Under the pieces are notes generated by a model that was given only the letters and a program-made list of their open reading frames with translations, made no database searches and was not told the origin of the DNA. Made by a program: the position numbers and the translations under genes. Source: Pseudoduganella violacea (GTDB taxonomy: Bacteria > Pseudomonadota > Gammaproteobacteria > Burkholderiales > Burkholderiaceae_D). From it: a stretch of 64,000 nucleotides of DNA. The DNA is taken from NCBI RefSeq assembly GCF_014191875.1, contig NZ_JACHXD010000001.1:124001-188000 (forward strand). Reading direction: 5' to 3'. Shown here piece after piece: positions 9,890 through 18,184 of the stretch; within the stretch, counting starts at the first letter, position 1; each line of letters begins with the position of its first letter.

Positions 9890-10375
9890 ATGCAAATCCT
9901 GATTGAAACCCTGATGTACCAGCTGGGTCAGATTTTCCTGCTGCCCACGCTGGCCCTGATCGCCCTGCTCTTCCTCTACAGCTGCTACAGCCTGGGCGGC
10001 TTTGCCGTGCAGGCCTTGCAGCGCCGCCGTGGCCAGGGCCGCCCGCTGCTGGAATGGTGGCGCGGCAACCGCCATGCCAGCGCCGACGAACTCGATGTGC
10101 GCGCCCACAAACAGCTCGAAGCGGCGCGCATCGCCACCCGCATCGCACCGATGCTGGGGCTGGTGGCGACCATGATCCCCATGGGGCCGGCCATGAAATC
10201 GCTCTCGGACGGCAATCTGGGCGCGGTGTCGCAAAACCTGATGGTAGCTTTCTCCGCCGTGATCCTGGCGCTGATCGCCGCTTCCGCCACCTTCCTGGTG
10301 GTGAATGTGCGCCGCCGCTGGCTGGCCGAGGAAATTCTGGAAATCGACAGCCTGCGTGGGGAGAAAGCGCAATGA
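9890..10375 (+). CDS. MotA/TolQ/ExbB-like proton channel protein
   Basis: Small inner-membrane protein (161 residues) with three hydrophobic segments: about 12-38, and a pair at about 85-105 and 115-143. The GLVATMIPMGPAMKSL segment before the last helix is the MotA/TolQ/ExbB signature region. These proteins form pentamers that pass protons and power a partner across the periplasm. It begins 16 bases after the CobN-like gene and overlaps the DUF2149 gene by ATGA, so production of the two should be coupled. Shorter than usual ExbB (about 240) and similar in size to HmuT/HmuU-type proteins next to CobN-like genes. It probably powers the CobN-like protein rather than the receptors, which need a TonB not encoded here. 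Confidence 0.8.
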   Translation: MQILIETLMYQLGQIFLLPTLALIALLFLYSCYSLGGFAVQALQRRRGQGRPLLEWWRGNRHASADELDVRAHKQLEAARIATRIAPMLGLVATMIPMGPAMKSLSDGNLGAVSQNLMVAFSAVILALIAASATFLVVNVRRRWLAEEILEIDSLRGEKAQ

Positions 10376-10683
10376 AGCTGCTGCATGAACCGGAAACCGA
10401 AGACCCTATCCTCTCCGTGGTCAATCTGATCGACGTCTTCCTCGTTATCATCGCCGCGCTGCTGATCGTGGTCGCCAAGAACCCGATGCTGAACGCCTTC
10501 AGCCGCCAGGACGTCACCGTGATTACCGACGCCGGCAAGCCCACCATGGAAGTGATGGTGAAAAAGGGCGAGAAGATCGAACACTATAAAAGCAGCGGCA
10601 ATATCGGCCAGGGCGAAGGCGCCAAGGCGGGCACTGCCTACCGCATGAAGGACGGTTCCATCGTCTACGTGCCGGAAGCTTGA
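10372..10683 (+). CDS. DUF2149 protein with ExbD-like topology
   Basis: 103 residues. A short cytoplasmic N-terminus is followed by one membrane helix, NLIDVFLVIIAALLIVVA, and a soluble periplasmic domain of about 65 residues. The helix carries an acidic residue (Asp21) at the position where ExbD, TolR and MotB have their essential proton-binding aspartate. DUF2149 proteins are known as small companions of CobN-like and MotA/ExbB-like genes (HmuV in the Bacteroides hmu locus); their mechanism has not been settled to my knowledge. I infer a stator or rotor role with the preceding channel protein. The ATG overlaps the previous stop. Family assignment is from size, topology and context. Confidence 0.75.
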   Translation: MKLLHEPETEDPILSVVNLIDVFLVIIAALLIVVAKNPMLNAFSRQDVTVITDAGKPTMEVMVKKGEKIEHYKSSGNIGQGEGAKAGTAYRMKDGSIVYVPEA

Positions 10684-10753
10684 TACACATCATTCAAAAA
10701 CCCGCCCCGCCGCGAGTAGGATTCCATCTGCGTCAATAGAAAGAAGCCGTCCA

Positions 10754-12790
10754 ATGTCCCGTCTACCTTCTCCCATCGCCGCCGGCCTGCTGGCCGGTTG
10801 CAGCCTGCTGGCCGCCGAAGCGGCCGCGCAGGAAAGCACCCTGCCCCTGACCACCGTCACCGCCAAAGGCTATGCCGGCGAAGACCTGCAAACCCCATTG
10901 GCCGCCGTTTCGCTGAACCGCGACGAGCTGATGGCGCGCGGCGCGGCCAACGCCGGCGATGCGCTGCGCGGCGTGCCGGGACTGGCGGTCGCCAGCGACG
11001 GGCCGCAGGGACAAAATCCGGTGATCCGTGGCTTGAAGAAGGAAAGCATCGCCCTGCTGATTGACGGCATGCGCGTTAATTCGGCCCAGCCTGCGGGCGC
11101 CATCGCCTCCCTGCTGTCGCTGGGACTGGCGGATCGGCTGGAAGTGGTGAAAGGCCCAGCCTCGGTGTTGTATGGCGCGGGCGCCATGGGCGGCGCGATC
11201 AATATCCTGACGCCGCAGGCCAAATTCGTTCCGGGCGCGCAGATCAGCACCAGCATGGGTGGCGACAGCGCCAGCGATGCGCTACGCGCGGCGGCCATCG
11301 CCAATCTTTCGCAGGGCGACCATGCCTTCATGCTGGGCGCATCTATCGCCCGCATCGGCGACTACCGCAGCCCGGCAGGCGAGGTGGCGCATAGCGGCTA
11401 CGATTCGGACAGCTTCATCGGCCAATACCGCTTTCGCATCGACGCCAACCAGCAGTTGCGCGTATCGCTACAGCGACACCGCGACGACGACGTGTGGTAT
11501 CCCGGCTCGGCCAAACCCGGCACGCCGCCCGCGCTGGGCGTGGTGACGGTACGCGCGCCGAAGCAGGAGCGCAAGCTGGCCGAAGTTGGCTACAGCCGCA
11601 AGGATGGCGGCACCCTGAATTTCGACGTGCGCGCCTACCGCCAGGAAGTGCGCCGCCAGATCCAGGCTTATGCCGCCGCGCTGGGCCGCAACCAGAGCGA
11701 GACTGACGTCACCTTCACCACCGATGGCCTGGACGCCAGTGCCAACTGGCTGGTCCATCCCCAGCACTTGTTGTCCTTCGGCGTGAACGCATGGAAGATG
11801 AAGGCCGCGCCGGAGCGCTATCTGAACAACAACCCGCCGCTGTTCAACAACCATGTGCGCAACGATCCTTTCCGCGACGGGAAGATCGACGCCCTCGGCC
11901 TGTACGTGCAGGATGACGCGCGCTTCGGCCAGCTGAATGTGCTGGCGGGCTTGCGCTACGACCGCATCAAAGGCTCGGCCGAGTCGATGAGCAATGGCGC
12001 GGTACGCAATGGCCTTGCGCGCAGCGACCATGCTACCTCCGGCAGCCTGGGTGCGATCTACGAAGTGTCGCCGCTGCTGCGTCCTTACGCCAATCTGTCG
12101 CGCGGCTTCCGCGCCGGCGAGATGCGCGAGCGCTTCGAAGCTTCGCCGCGCGGCGACGGCTATTACTACGTGGGCAATCCGCAGATCCGGCCCGAAAAGG
12201 CAACGCAGTTCGAGTTGGGTCTGAAGGGCGAGGACAGCCGCTTCAGCTACAGCCTGTCGGCCTACCGCAGCCGCATCAGCGATTACATCACGGGCCGCGT
12301 CACCGGCGCTGTGAATGCCGGCCTGCCGGTCAAGCAAACTGAGAATATCGGTCGCGCCACGCTCAAAGGCCTGGAATTCCAGGGCCGCTGGCAAGTCGTG
12401 AACCAGCAGTGGCTGACGGCGGCTTACTCGCGCATCCGTGGCGAAAACGACGACCTGCGCGAGCCGCTGTTCCAGATGCCGGCCGACGAAGCTTCGCTGG
12501 GCTGGCAGGGCCGCATCGCCGGCGGCTGGAACGGCGACGCCACGCTGCGCATGGTCAAGCGCCAGGACCGCGTGGCGCGCCTCTTCGCGCGCGGCACGGA
12601 GAACGCGACAGCGGGCTTCGGCACGGCCGATCTCGGCCTGACTTACCGCTGGACGAAGAACAGCCTGCGCATCGCGCTGAAAAACCTGGCCGACAAGGCC
12701 TACCACGAGCACCTGACCGAAGGTTTGTCCGGCCAGGAAATCCAGGCGCCGGGTCGCAGCCTGGCGCTCAACTGGCAAAGCACTTTCTGA
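10754..12790 (+). CDS. Second TonB-dependent receptor of the operon
   Basis: Outer-membrane receptor of 678 residues. Signal peptide to about AEAAAQ (26), TonB-box-like LPLTTVTAKG, plug motifs (VIRGLKKESIALLIDGMR, VVKGPASVLYGAGAMGGAIN), barrel, and terminal LNWQSTF. It is unlike the first receptor in length and loops. The barrel segment FRAGEMRERF...NPQIRPEKATQFE faintly recalls the OprC/NosA copper-receptor group, which would fit the heme-copper protein NnrS encoded downstream, but this is weak. A 70-bp gap precedes it and only one base separates its stop from the ABC binding-protein start. Two distinct receptors imply two ligand forms, or a metal and a chelator. Confidence 0.82.
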   Translation: MSRLPSPIAAGLLAGCSLLAAEAAAQESTLPLTTVTAKGYAGEDLQTPLAAVSLNRDELMARGAANAGDALRGVPGLAVASDGPQGQNPVIRGLKKESIALLIDGMRVNSAQPAGAIASLLSLGLADRLEVVKGPASVLYGAGAMGGAINILTPQAKFVPGAQISTSMGGDSASDALRAAAIANLSQGDHAFMLGASIARIGDYRSPAGEVAHSGYDSDSFIGQYRFRIDANQQLRVSLQRHRDDDVWYPGSAKPGTPPALGVVTVRAPKQERKLAEVGYSRKDGGTLNFDVRAYRQEVRRQIQAYAAALGRNQSETDVTFTTDGLDASANWLVHPQHLLSFGVNAWKMKAAPERYLNNNPPLFNNHVRNDPFRDGKIDALGLYVQDDARFGQLNVLAGLRYDRIKGSAESMSNGAVRNGLARSDHATSGSLGAIYEVSPLLRPYANLSRGFRAGEMRERFEASPRGDGYYYVGNPQIRPEKATQFELGLKGEDSRFSYSLSAYRSRISDYITGRVTGAVNAGLPVKQTENIGRATLKGLEFQGRWQVVNQQWLTAAYSRIRGENDDLREPLFQMPADEASLGWQGRIAGGWNGDATLRMVKRQDRVARLFARGTENATAGFGTADLGLTYRWTKNSLRIALKNLADKAYHEHLTEGLSGQEIQAPGRSLALNWQSTF

Positions 12791-12791
12791 T

Positions 12792-13811
12792 ATGAATATC
12801 CTGCGCCGCACCGTACTGGCAGCCGCTCTCGCCGCCGTCTCCGTCTTCGCCCAGGCGGCCAAGCTGCCCAAGCTGGTACTGGCCGGACCGTATGCCAGCG
12901 TATCCTACCCGCTGATCCATATAGCCGAAAGCGGCGCACTCTCCGACCTCGCCGACAAGGTGGAATTCGTGGCCTGGCGCGATCCCGACCAGTTGCGCGT
13001 GCTGGCACTGGACGGCAAGGCCGACTTCCTCGCCATGCCAACCAATGTGGCGGCCAATCTGTACAACCGCGGCGCGCCGCTGTCGCTGCTGAACGTCTCG
13101 TCCTGGGGCATGCTGTGGATGGTGTCGCGCGATGCGAACCTGAAAACGCTGGCCGATTTCAAGGGCAAGGAAATCGCCATGCCCTTCCGCGCCGACATGC
13201 CGGACATCGTCTTCGGCGCGCTGGCCGAGAAGCAGGGGTTGGACCCGCGCAAGGACTTCCGCCTGCGCTATGTGGCGACGCCGATGGACGCCATGCAGCT
13301 GCTGTTGACGCGCCGCGCCGACCACGTTCTGCTGGCCGAGCCGGCCGCCTCGATGGCGCTGCGCAAGAGCCGTTCCTTCCCCATCAGCACCATCGCCCCC
13401 GAGCTGCACCGCAGCGTGGACTTGCAAAAGGAATGGGGCCGCGTCTTTCAGCGTGAAGCGCGCCTGCCGCAAGCCGGCATCGCGGTGCTGGGCAAGGCAA
13501 AGGGCGATGCCGCCCTGGTGGAACGCTTCCAGTCCGCCTACGCCGCCTCGCTCAAATGGTGCGGCGAGCATGCCGATGCCTGCGGCGCCATGGTCGCCAA
13601 AAAAGTGGACATGCTGACGCCGGAGGCGGTGGCCGATTCGATCCGCCTGGGCCGCAGCCAGTTCGTGCCGGCGCGGCAGGCGCGCCCCGAGCTGGAAGCT
13701 TTCTTCGGCGTCCTGCTCAGCAAACAGCCCGCCATCATCGGCGGAAAACTGCCGGACGCCGGCTTCTATTCCGGTAGCATGCCTGGCGAGAAGACAGCGG
13801 ACAAGCGATGA
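12792..13811 (+). CDS. ABC importer substrate-binding protein (NMT1/TauA-like)
   Basis: Periplasmic binding protein of 339 residues with a Sec signal peptide cleaved near AQAA (about 22) and no lipobox. The two-lobe NMT1/THI5-like fold is suggested by KLVLAGPYASVSYPLIH, LRVLALDGKADFLAMPTN and LLTRRADHVLLAEP. Relatives bind nitrate, taurine, pyrimidines, or unknown small molecules. Immediately behind the second receptor (1-base gap) and overlapping the permease by ATGA, so it should take a ligand that entered through the receptors or was released by the CobN-like protein. The ligand cannot be named from sequence. Confidence 0.83.
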   Translation: MNILRRTVLAAALAAVSVFAQAAKLPKLVLAGPYASVSYPLIHIAESGALSDLADKVEFVAWRDPDQLRVLALDGKADFLAMPTNVAANLYNRGAPLSLLNVSSWGMLWMVSRDANLKTLADFKGKEIAMPFRADMPDIVFGALAEKQGLDPRKDFRLRYVATPMDAMQLLLTRRADHVLLAEPAASMALRKSRSFPISTIAPELHRSVDLQKEWGRVFQREARLPQAGIAVLGKAKGDAALVERFQSAYAASLKWCGEHADACGAMVAKKVDMLTPEAVADSIRLGRSQFVPARQARPELEAFFGVLLSKQPAIIGGKLPDAGFYSGSMPGEKTADKR

Positions 13812-14599
13812 GACTCCTGCGCGACTGGCTGTATGGCATCCCCGCTTATCTCTGGAGCGGTTGGGGCGCCATCGCCAGTCTGTGCCTGTTCCTCGCGCTG
13901 TGGGAATGGGGCGCGCAGGTTTACGGCGCGCTGATCCTGCCCGGCCCGCAGCAAGCCTTTGCCACGCTGGCCGAGCTGCTCTCCTCCGGCGCGGCCTGGC
14001 CGGAACTGTGGGCCACCGCGCGCCGTTCGCTGGCCGGCTTCGCGCTGTCTGTGGCGGCGGGCAGCACGCTGGGACTGGTGGCCGGACTATCCATGACCAC
14101 GGCCATGGTCTCGCGTCCCATCGTCACCCTACTGGTCGGCATGCCGCCGATCGCCTGGCTGGTGCTGGCCCTGCTGTGGTTCGGCGCGGGCGACGCCACG
14201 CCGGTGTTCACCGTTTTCGTGGCCTGCTTCCCGGTGATCTTCGCCGGCGCGCTGCAAGGCACGCGCACCCTGGACCGCCAGCTCAAGGACGTGGCGCGCG
14301 CCTACCGCCTGCCGCTGCGCATGACCCTGCTCGACGTGTATCTGCCGCATGTGCTGTCCTACCTCTTCCCTTCCTGGATTACGGCGCTCGGCATGTCGTG
14401 GAAGATTGCCGTGATGGCCGAGCTGCTGGCCACGGCCGATGGCGTGGGCGCGGCGCTGGCCGTCACCCGTTCGCACCTGGACACGGCAGCTTCGCTGGCC
14501 TGGGTGGTGGCGGTGCTCGGCCTGCTGCTGGCGGTGGAATACCTGCTGCTGGAACCCATCAAGCGCGAAGTCGAGCGCTGGCGCGAGGCCACATCATGA
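13808..14599 (+). CDS. ABC importer permease (NitT/TauT family)
   Basis: Inner-membrane permease, 263 residues, BPD_transp_1 fold with about six hydrophobic helices. The coupling loop that contacts the ATPase appears as the EAA-like stretch DVARAYRLPLRMTLLDVYLP (about residues 160-180), close to the TauC/SsuC form. It overlaps the binding protein and the ATPase by 4 bases each, giving a strictly ordered SBP-permease-ATPase set. Expected to work as a homodimer. The charged C-terminus IKREVERWREATS is cytoplasmic. Confidence 0.88.
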   Translation: MRLLRDWLYGIPAYLWSGWGAIASLCLFLALWEWGAQVYGALILPGPQQAFATLAELLSSGAAWPELWATARRSLAGFALSVAAGSTLGLVAGLSMTTAMVSRPIVTLLVGMPPIAWLVLALLWFGAGDATPVFTVFVACFPVIFAGALQGTRTLDRQLKDVARAYRLPLRMTLLDVYLPHVLSYLFPSWITALGMSWKIAVMAELLATADGVGAALAVTRSHLDTAASLAWVVAVLGLLLAVEYLLLEPIKREVERWREATS

Positions 14600-15417
14600 A
14601 ACTCAGCGTCGACCAACTAAGCCACAGCTTCGCGCTGGATGAGGTGCTGGCCGATATCGGCCTGACGCTGGAGGCGGGCGAATCACTGGCCCTGGTCGGT
14701 CCATCGGGCTGCGGCAAGACCACTTTGCTCAACCTGATCGCCGGCCTGCTGCAGCCGCGCGAGGGACGTATCGACAACAGCTTCACCAGCCTGGCCTATA
14801 TGTTCCAGCAACCACGCCTGCTGCCCTGGAAAACGGCGCGCGACAATATCGCCCTGGGCCTGAAGGCGCGCGGCATGCCGCGCAAGGAGCGCGAGGCGCG
14901 CGCCGCCGATCTGGGCCGCAAGCTGGGGTTGGAAGCGGCCGATCTGGACAAGTTCCCGCACGCCCTGTCCGGCGGCATGCAAAGCCGCGTCGCGCTGGCG
15001 CGCGCCCTGGCGCTGGAACCCGATCTGCTGCTGCTCGACGAACCCTTCTCGGCGCTGGATGTGGGCTTGAAAATGGAACTGTACGCCCTGCTGCTCGACC
15101 AGCAGGAAGAGCGCGGCAGCGCCGTGCTGATGATCACCCACGATCTGATGGAAGCGGTGCGCCTGGCCGATCGCATCGCCATGATGGCCGCCGCGCCGGG
15201 ACGCATCGTGCGCACCTTCACCCTGAGCCGCCCGCAGCATGAGCGCGACGATGGCTGGGTCTACCGCACCACGGCCAAATTGATGCAGGAGCCGGAAGTG
15301 CGCGCCGGCTTCGGTCTTGGCCGCGCCATGCTATCTTCGGACGACGAAAGCGGCGATGGCGTCGCCAGTTCCAGCGAGAGCAAACCGGCGCGCCGCAGGG
15401 AGATGCGCTGTGCCTGA
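14596..15417 (+). CDS. ABC importer ATP-binding protein (NitT/TauT family)
   Basis: 273-residue ATPase that powers the permease. Walker A is GPSGCGKTT (about 34-42), the Q-loop YMFQQPRLLPW, the signature LSGGMQSRVALARAL, Walker B LLLLDEPFSALD, and the switch histidine in ITHDLMEA. It has about 35 residues beyond the usual end, rich in Ser, Asp and Arg (SSDDESGDGVASSSES). The ATG overlaps the permease stop and its last 8 bases overlap the GTG start of NnrS. Family TauB/SsuB/NrtD; the transported compound is unknown. Confidence 0.9.
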   Translation: MKLSVDQLSHSFALDEVLADIGLTLEAGESLALVGPSGCGKTTLLNLIAGLLQPREGRIDNSFTSLAYMFQQPRLLPWKTARDNIALGLKARGMPRKEREARAADLGRKLGLEAADLDKFPHALSGGMQSRVALARALALEPDLLLLDEPFSALDVGLKMELYALLLDQQEERGSAVLMITHDLMEAVRLADRIAMMAAAPGRIVRTFTLSRPQHERDDGWVYRTTAKLMQEPEVRAGFGLGRAMLSSDDESGDGVASSSESKPARRREMRCA

Positions 15418-16636
15418 TCTCATGCCGCGTCGCCTGCAAGCGCACCCGCTGTTCCTGTGCGGCTTCCGTCCCTTCTTCCTGTTCACGGCCGGTTGGGGCG
15501 CGCTGGCCATGGCCGCCTGGCTGGCGATGTTGGCCGGCTGGCTGCCCATGCCCGACGTGGCGGGCGGCGCGCTGCAGTGGCATGCCCATGAAATGCTGTA
15601 CGGTTTTGCCATGGCTTCCGTGGCCGGCTTCCTGCTCACGGCCGTGCCGGAATTCACCGGCGCGCCGGGCTATGGCGGCGCCACGCTGTTCGAACTGAGC
15701 CTGCTGTGGCTGGGCGCCCGCCTCGCCTTCCTGCTGTCGCCATGGCTGGGCGTCTGGCCGGCCGCCGTGCTGAATGCCGCCCTGCCGCTCTGGCTATTGT
15801 GGCTGCTGGCGCCGCCGGTGTGGCGCGATCCGGGCCGCCGGCATCTGAGCTTCCTCTACGCGCTGGCGGCGCTGGCCGCCGCCGATGCCGGCTTCTTCAT
15901 CGCCCTGGCGCGCGGCGCGGTGGCGCTGCCCTGGCTGTACGCGGCCAATGGCGTGCTGATGGTGCTGATCGTGGTCACCGTCAGCCGCGTCTCCATGCGC
16001 ATCGTGAACAGCGGCGTGGATGGCGACGATGACAGCGGCGCGGCCTATCTGGCGCGGCCGCCACGCCGCAATCTGGCCACCTTCGCCATTGCCCTGTGCA
16101 CGGCGGTGGAATTCTTCTTGCCGGGGAATGCGGTCGCCGGCTGGCTGGCCCTGGCCGCCAGCGCCGCCATGCTCAATCTGCTCAACGACTGGCATGTGGG
16201 CATGCCCCTGTTCCGCCGCTGGCCGCTGATGCTGTACGCCGTGTACTGGCTGATGGCGCTCGGCTTCGGCGCCATGGGCGCCAGCCTGCTCGGCGCGCCC
16301 TGGCCGGTATCGGCCGGACGCCATCTGCTGATGGCGGGCGCCATCAGCCTCGCCATCCTGAGCGTGATGTGCATCGCAGGCCGCAGCCACGCCGGACACT
16401 GGCCGGAGCGGCGCGCCTGGGTGCCGCTGGCCGCCGCCACCATCATCCTGGCTGCGCTGCTGCGCTATGCGGCAGGCCTGCCGCAGGCGGGGACGCTGGC
16501 AGCCAGCCTGCTAGCTGTATCCGGCCTGCTGTGGCTCGCCGCCTTCGCGCTCTACCTGCGCTACTTCTGGCACGTCCTGGCCGGACCGAGACCGGACCAG
16601 GCACAGGGCTGTGCCGGTCCGGCCGAAGAGGCTTGA
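15410..16636 (+). CDS. nnrS: NnrS family heme-copper membrane protein
   Basis: Multi-spanning inner-membrane protein, 408 residues and about 12 hydrophobic segments. The NnrS family start HPLFLCGFRPFFL and the WHAHEMLYGFAMASVAGFLL segment with paired histidines are clear. NnrS of denitrifiers contains heme and copper and protects against nitrosative stress by keeping the iron pool free of dinitrosyl complexes. The GTG start has AGGGAG seven bases upstream; an in-frame ATG four codons later (15422) is the alternative. Last gene of the operon, translationally coupled to the ATPase. Its stop abuts that of the convergent GMC gene. A role in nitric-oxide stress fits the FNR site that leads the operon. 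Confidence 0.88.
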   Translation: MPDLMPRRLQAHPLFLCGFRPFFLFTAGWGALAMAAWLAMLAGWLPMPDVAGGALQWHAHEMLYGFAMASVAGFLLTAVPEFTGAPGYGGATLFELSLLWLGARLAFLLSPWLGVWPAAVLNAALPLWLLWLLAPPVWRDPGRRHLSFLYALAALAAADAGFFIALARGAVALPWLYAANGVLMVLIVVTVSRVSMRIVNSGVDGDDDSGAAYLARPPRRNLATFAIALCTAVEFFLPGNAVAGWLALAASAAMLNLLNDWHVGMPLFRRWPLMLYAVYWLMALGFGAMGASLLGAPWPVSAGRHLLMAGAISLAILSVMCIAGRSHAGHWPERRAWVPLAAATIILAALLRYAAGLPQAGTLAASLLAVSGLLWLAAFALYLRYFWHVLAGPRPDQAQGCAGPAEEA

Positions 16637-18157
16637 TCAGGCCAGGTGCTCGGCGTACAGCTTTTCGGCCATCATGATCACGGTGGGATTCAGGTTGATC
16701 AGCGGGATGTCCGGGAAGATCGAAGCATCGATCACGCGCAAGCCTTCCACGCCGTAGACGCGCGCCGCCGCATCGACCACCGCGAGCGGATCATCCGGCC
16801 GGCCCATGCGCGCCGTGGCGCAGGGATGCTGAATGGTGGAGACAGCCTTCAGCAAGGCCTGCTCGATCTCGGCATCGCTTTCCACTCCGGGGCCGGGGAA
16901 GATCTCCGCCACGGTCAGTTCGGCCAGCGGCCCCGTGGCCGCCAGCTTGCGCGCCAGGCGGAAGCACTCCACCATGCGCCGCATATCGTCTGGATCGTCC
17001 AGGTGGTTGAAGTTGATGAGGGGCGCCTGCGCCGGGTCGCGGCTGGCCAGTCTGACCCAGCCCACGGACTTGGCGTTCATCAGTTCCAGTCCCAGGGTAA
17101 AGGCGACGCCGGTCGGGCTGACGCCGCCATCCAGCAGGTGCGAAGGCGAGATGGCGATATCCAGTTCCCTCTCCGACGAGGCATGGCTGGAGTTGGTCCA
17201 CAGCTGGGCGCCGACCACCGGCTTTTCCTGCCCCTTCAATTCCGGCACGCCGGCAAAATTCATCCAGTAGAAAGGGTGGTCGCGCAGATGCGTGCCGACC
17301 GCCGCTTCGCGCAGCAGTGGAATGCCCATTTCTTCCAGATGTGCCTTGGGGCCGATGCCCGAACGCAGCAGGATGGCCGTGCTGCCGTAGGCGCCGGCGC
17401 TGAGGATGATGTCGCGCGCGGCGATTTCATGCCCGTCCGCCAGCACCACGGCCACCGCCTTGCGGCCATCGAAGCGCACCCGGTCCACCAGGCATAGCGG
17501 CTGGATCTTCAGGTTAGGCCGCGAGCGCACCGCATGCGTCAGATAGGCCATGCCGGTATTCACGCGCACGCCATTGACGATGTTCATGGGATTCGGTCCC
17601 GCGCCATTGTTGCCGTCCGAGTTGAAATCGTCCACCGCCGCGTAACCCAGTTCCAGCGCCGCATCGACCATGGCGCGCTGCACCGGCGAGATGGCCGCGC
17701 GCGACATCTGGTGGATGGGCAAAGGGCCGCTGCGGCCATGCCAGCGTTCCTCGCCATGCTGGCTGCTCTCCATTTTTTTATAGTAGGGCAGCACTTCCTC
17801 GAAGGACCAGCCTTTTACCCCGGCCTTCTCCCATAAATCGAAGCAATAGGGAGTGGCGCGGCAGGCGACGGCGGCGTTGATGGCGGAGCTGCCGCCCACC
17901 ACCTTGCCGCGCGGCGTGTAGACCGGATTGTCATGCGGACCGGGAATGCCGTGGTAGCCCCACTCGTAGCGCGCATCGCCGTTGGCGGCCACGATATTGC
18001 TGTTGTAGATTAGTTCGGGATATTCGTGCGGGTCGAAACTCTGGCCCGCTTCCAGCAGCAGCACGCGCCGCTCGCTCTTCTCGCTCAGGCGCGCCGCCAG
18101 CACGGCGCCGGCCGAGCCGCCGCCAACAATGATGTAGTCGAATGCAGTATCGCTCAT
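16637..18157 (-). CDS. GMC family FAD-dependent oxidoreductase
   Basis: Flavoenzyme of the glucose-methanol-choline family (506 residues) that oxidises an alcohol to an aldehyde or ketone. N-terminal FAD-binding YIIVGGGSAGAVLAARLSE, the VVGGSSAINAAV loop that covers the flavin, the second signature SAGAYGSTAILLRSGIGP, and the C-terminal VIDASIFPDIP...NLNPTVIMMAEK region are present, in choline-dehydrogenase-like order. No signal peptide. ATG at 18157 has GGAGAG six bases upstream. Downstream of the zinc alcohol dehydrogenase on the same strand with a 27-bp gap, so the two are probably one transcript under the divergent LysR regulator. Substrate unknown. Confidence 0.88.
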   Translation of the reverse strand: MSDTAFDYIIVGGGSAGAVLAARLSEKSERRVLLLEAGQSFDPHEYPELIYNSNIVAANGDARYEWGYHGIPGPHDNPVYTPRGKVVGGSSAINAAVACRATPYCFDLWEKAGVKGWSFEEVLPYYKKMESSQHGEERWHGRSGPLPIHQMSRAAISPVQRAMVDAALELGYAAVDDFNSDGNNGAGPNPMNIVNGVRVNTGMAYLTHAVRSRPNLKIQPLCLVDRVRFDGRKAVAVVLADGHEIAARDIILSAGAYGSTAILLRSGIGPKAHLEEMGIPLLREAAVGTHLRDHPFYWMNFAGVPELKGQEKPVVGAQLWTNSSHASSERELDIAISPSHLLDGGVSPTGVAFTLGLELMNAKSVGWVRLASRDPAQAPLINFNHLDDPDDMRRMVECFRLARKLAATGPLAELTVAEIFPGPGVESDAEIEQALLKAVSTIQHPCATARMGRPDDPLAVVDAAARVYGVEGLRVIDASIFPDIPLINLNPTVIMMAEKLYAEHLA

Positions 18158-18184
18158 GGTTCTCTCCAAGGGTGGTCCAGTAAA

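Noticed and set aside
10684..10753. Cobalamin riboswitch before the second receptor, suggested by the CobN-like neighbour
   Set aside because: The gap is only 70 bases and lacks a B12-box or the needed helices. None was seen at 3569-3666 either.
18158..18169. TTG start for the GMC oxidoreductase four codons upstream of the ATG
   Set aside because: The TTG lies inside the ribosome binding site used by the ATG.
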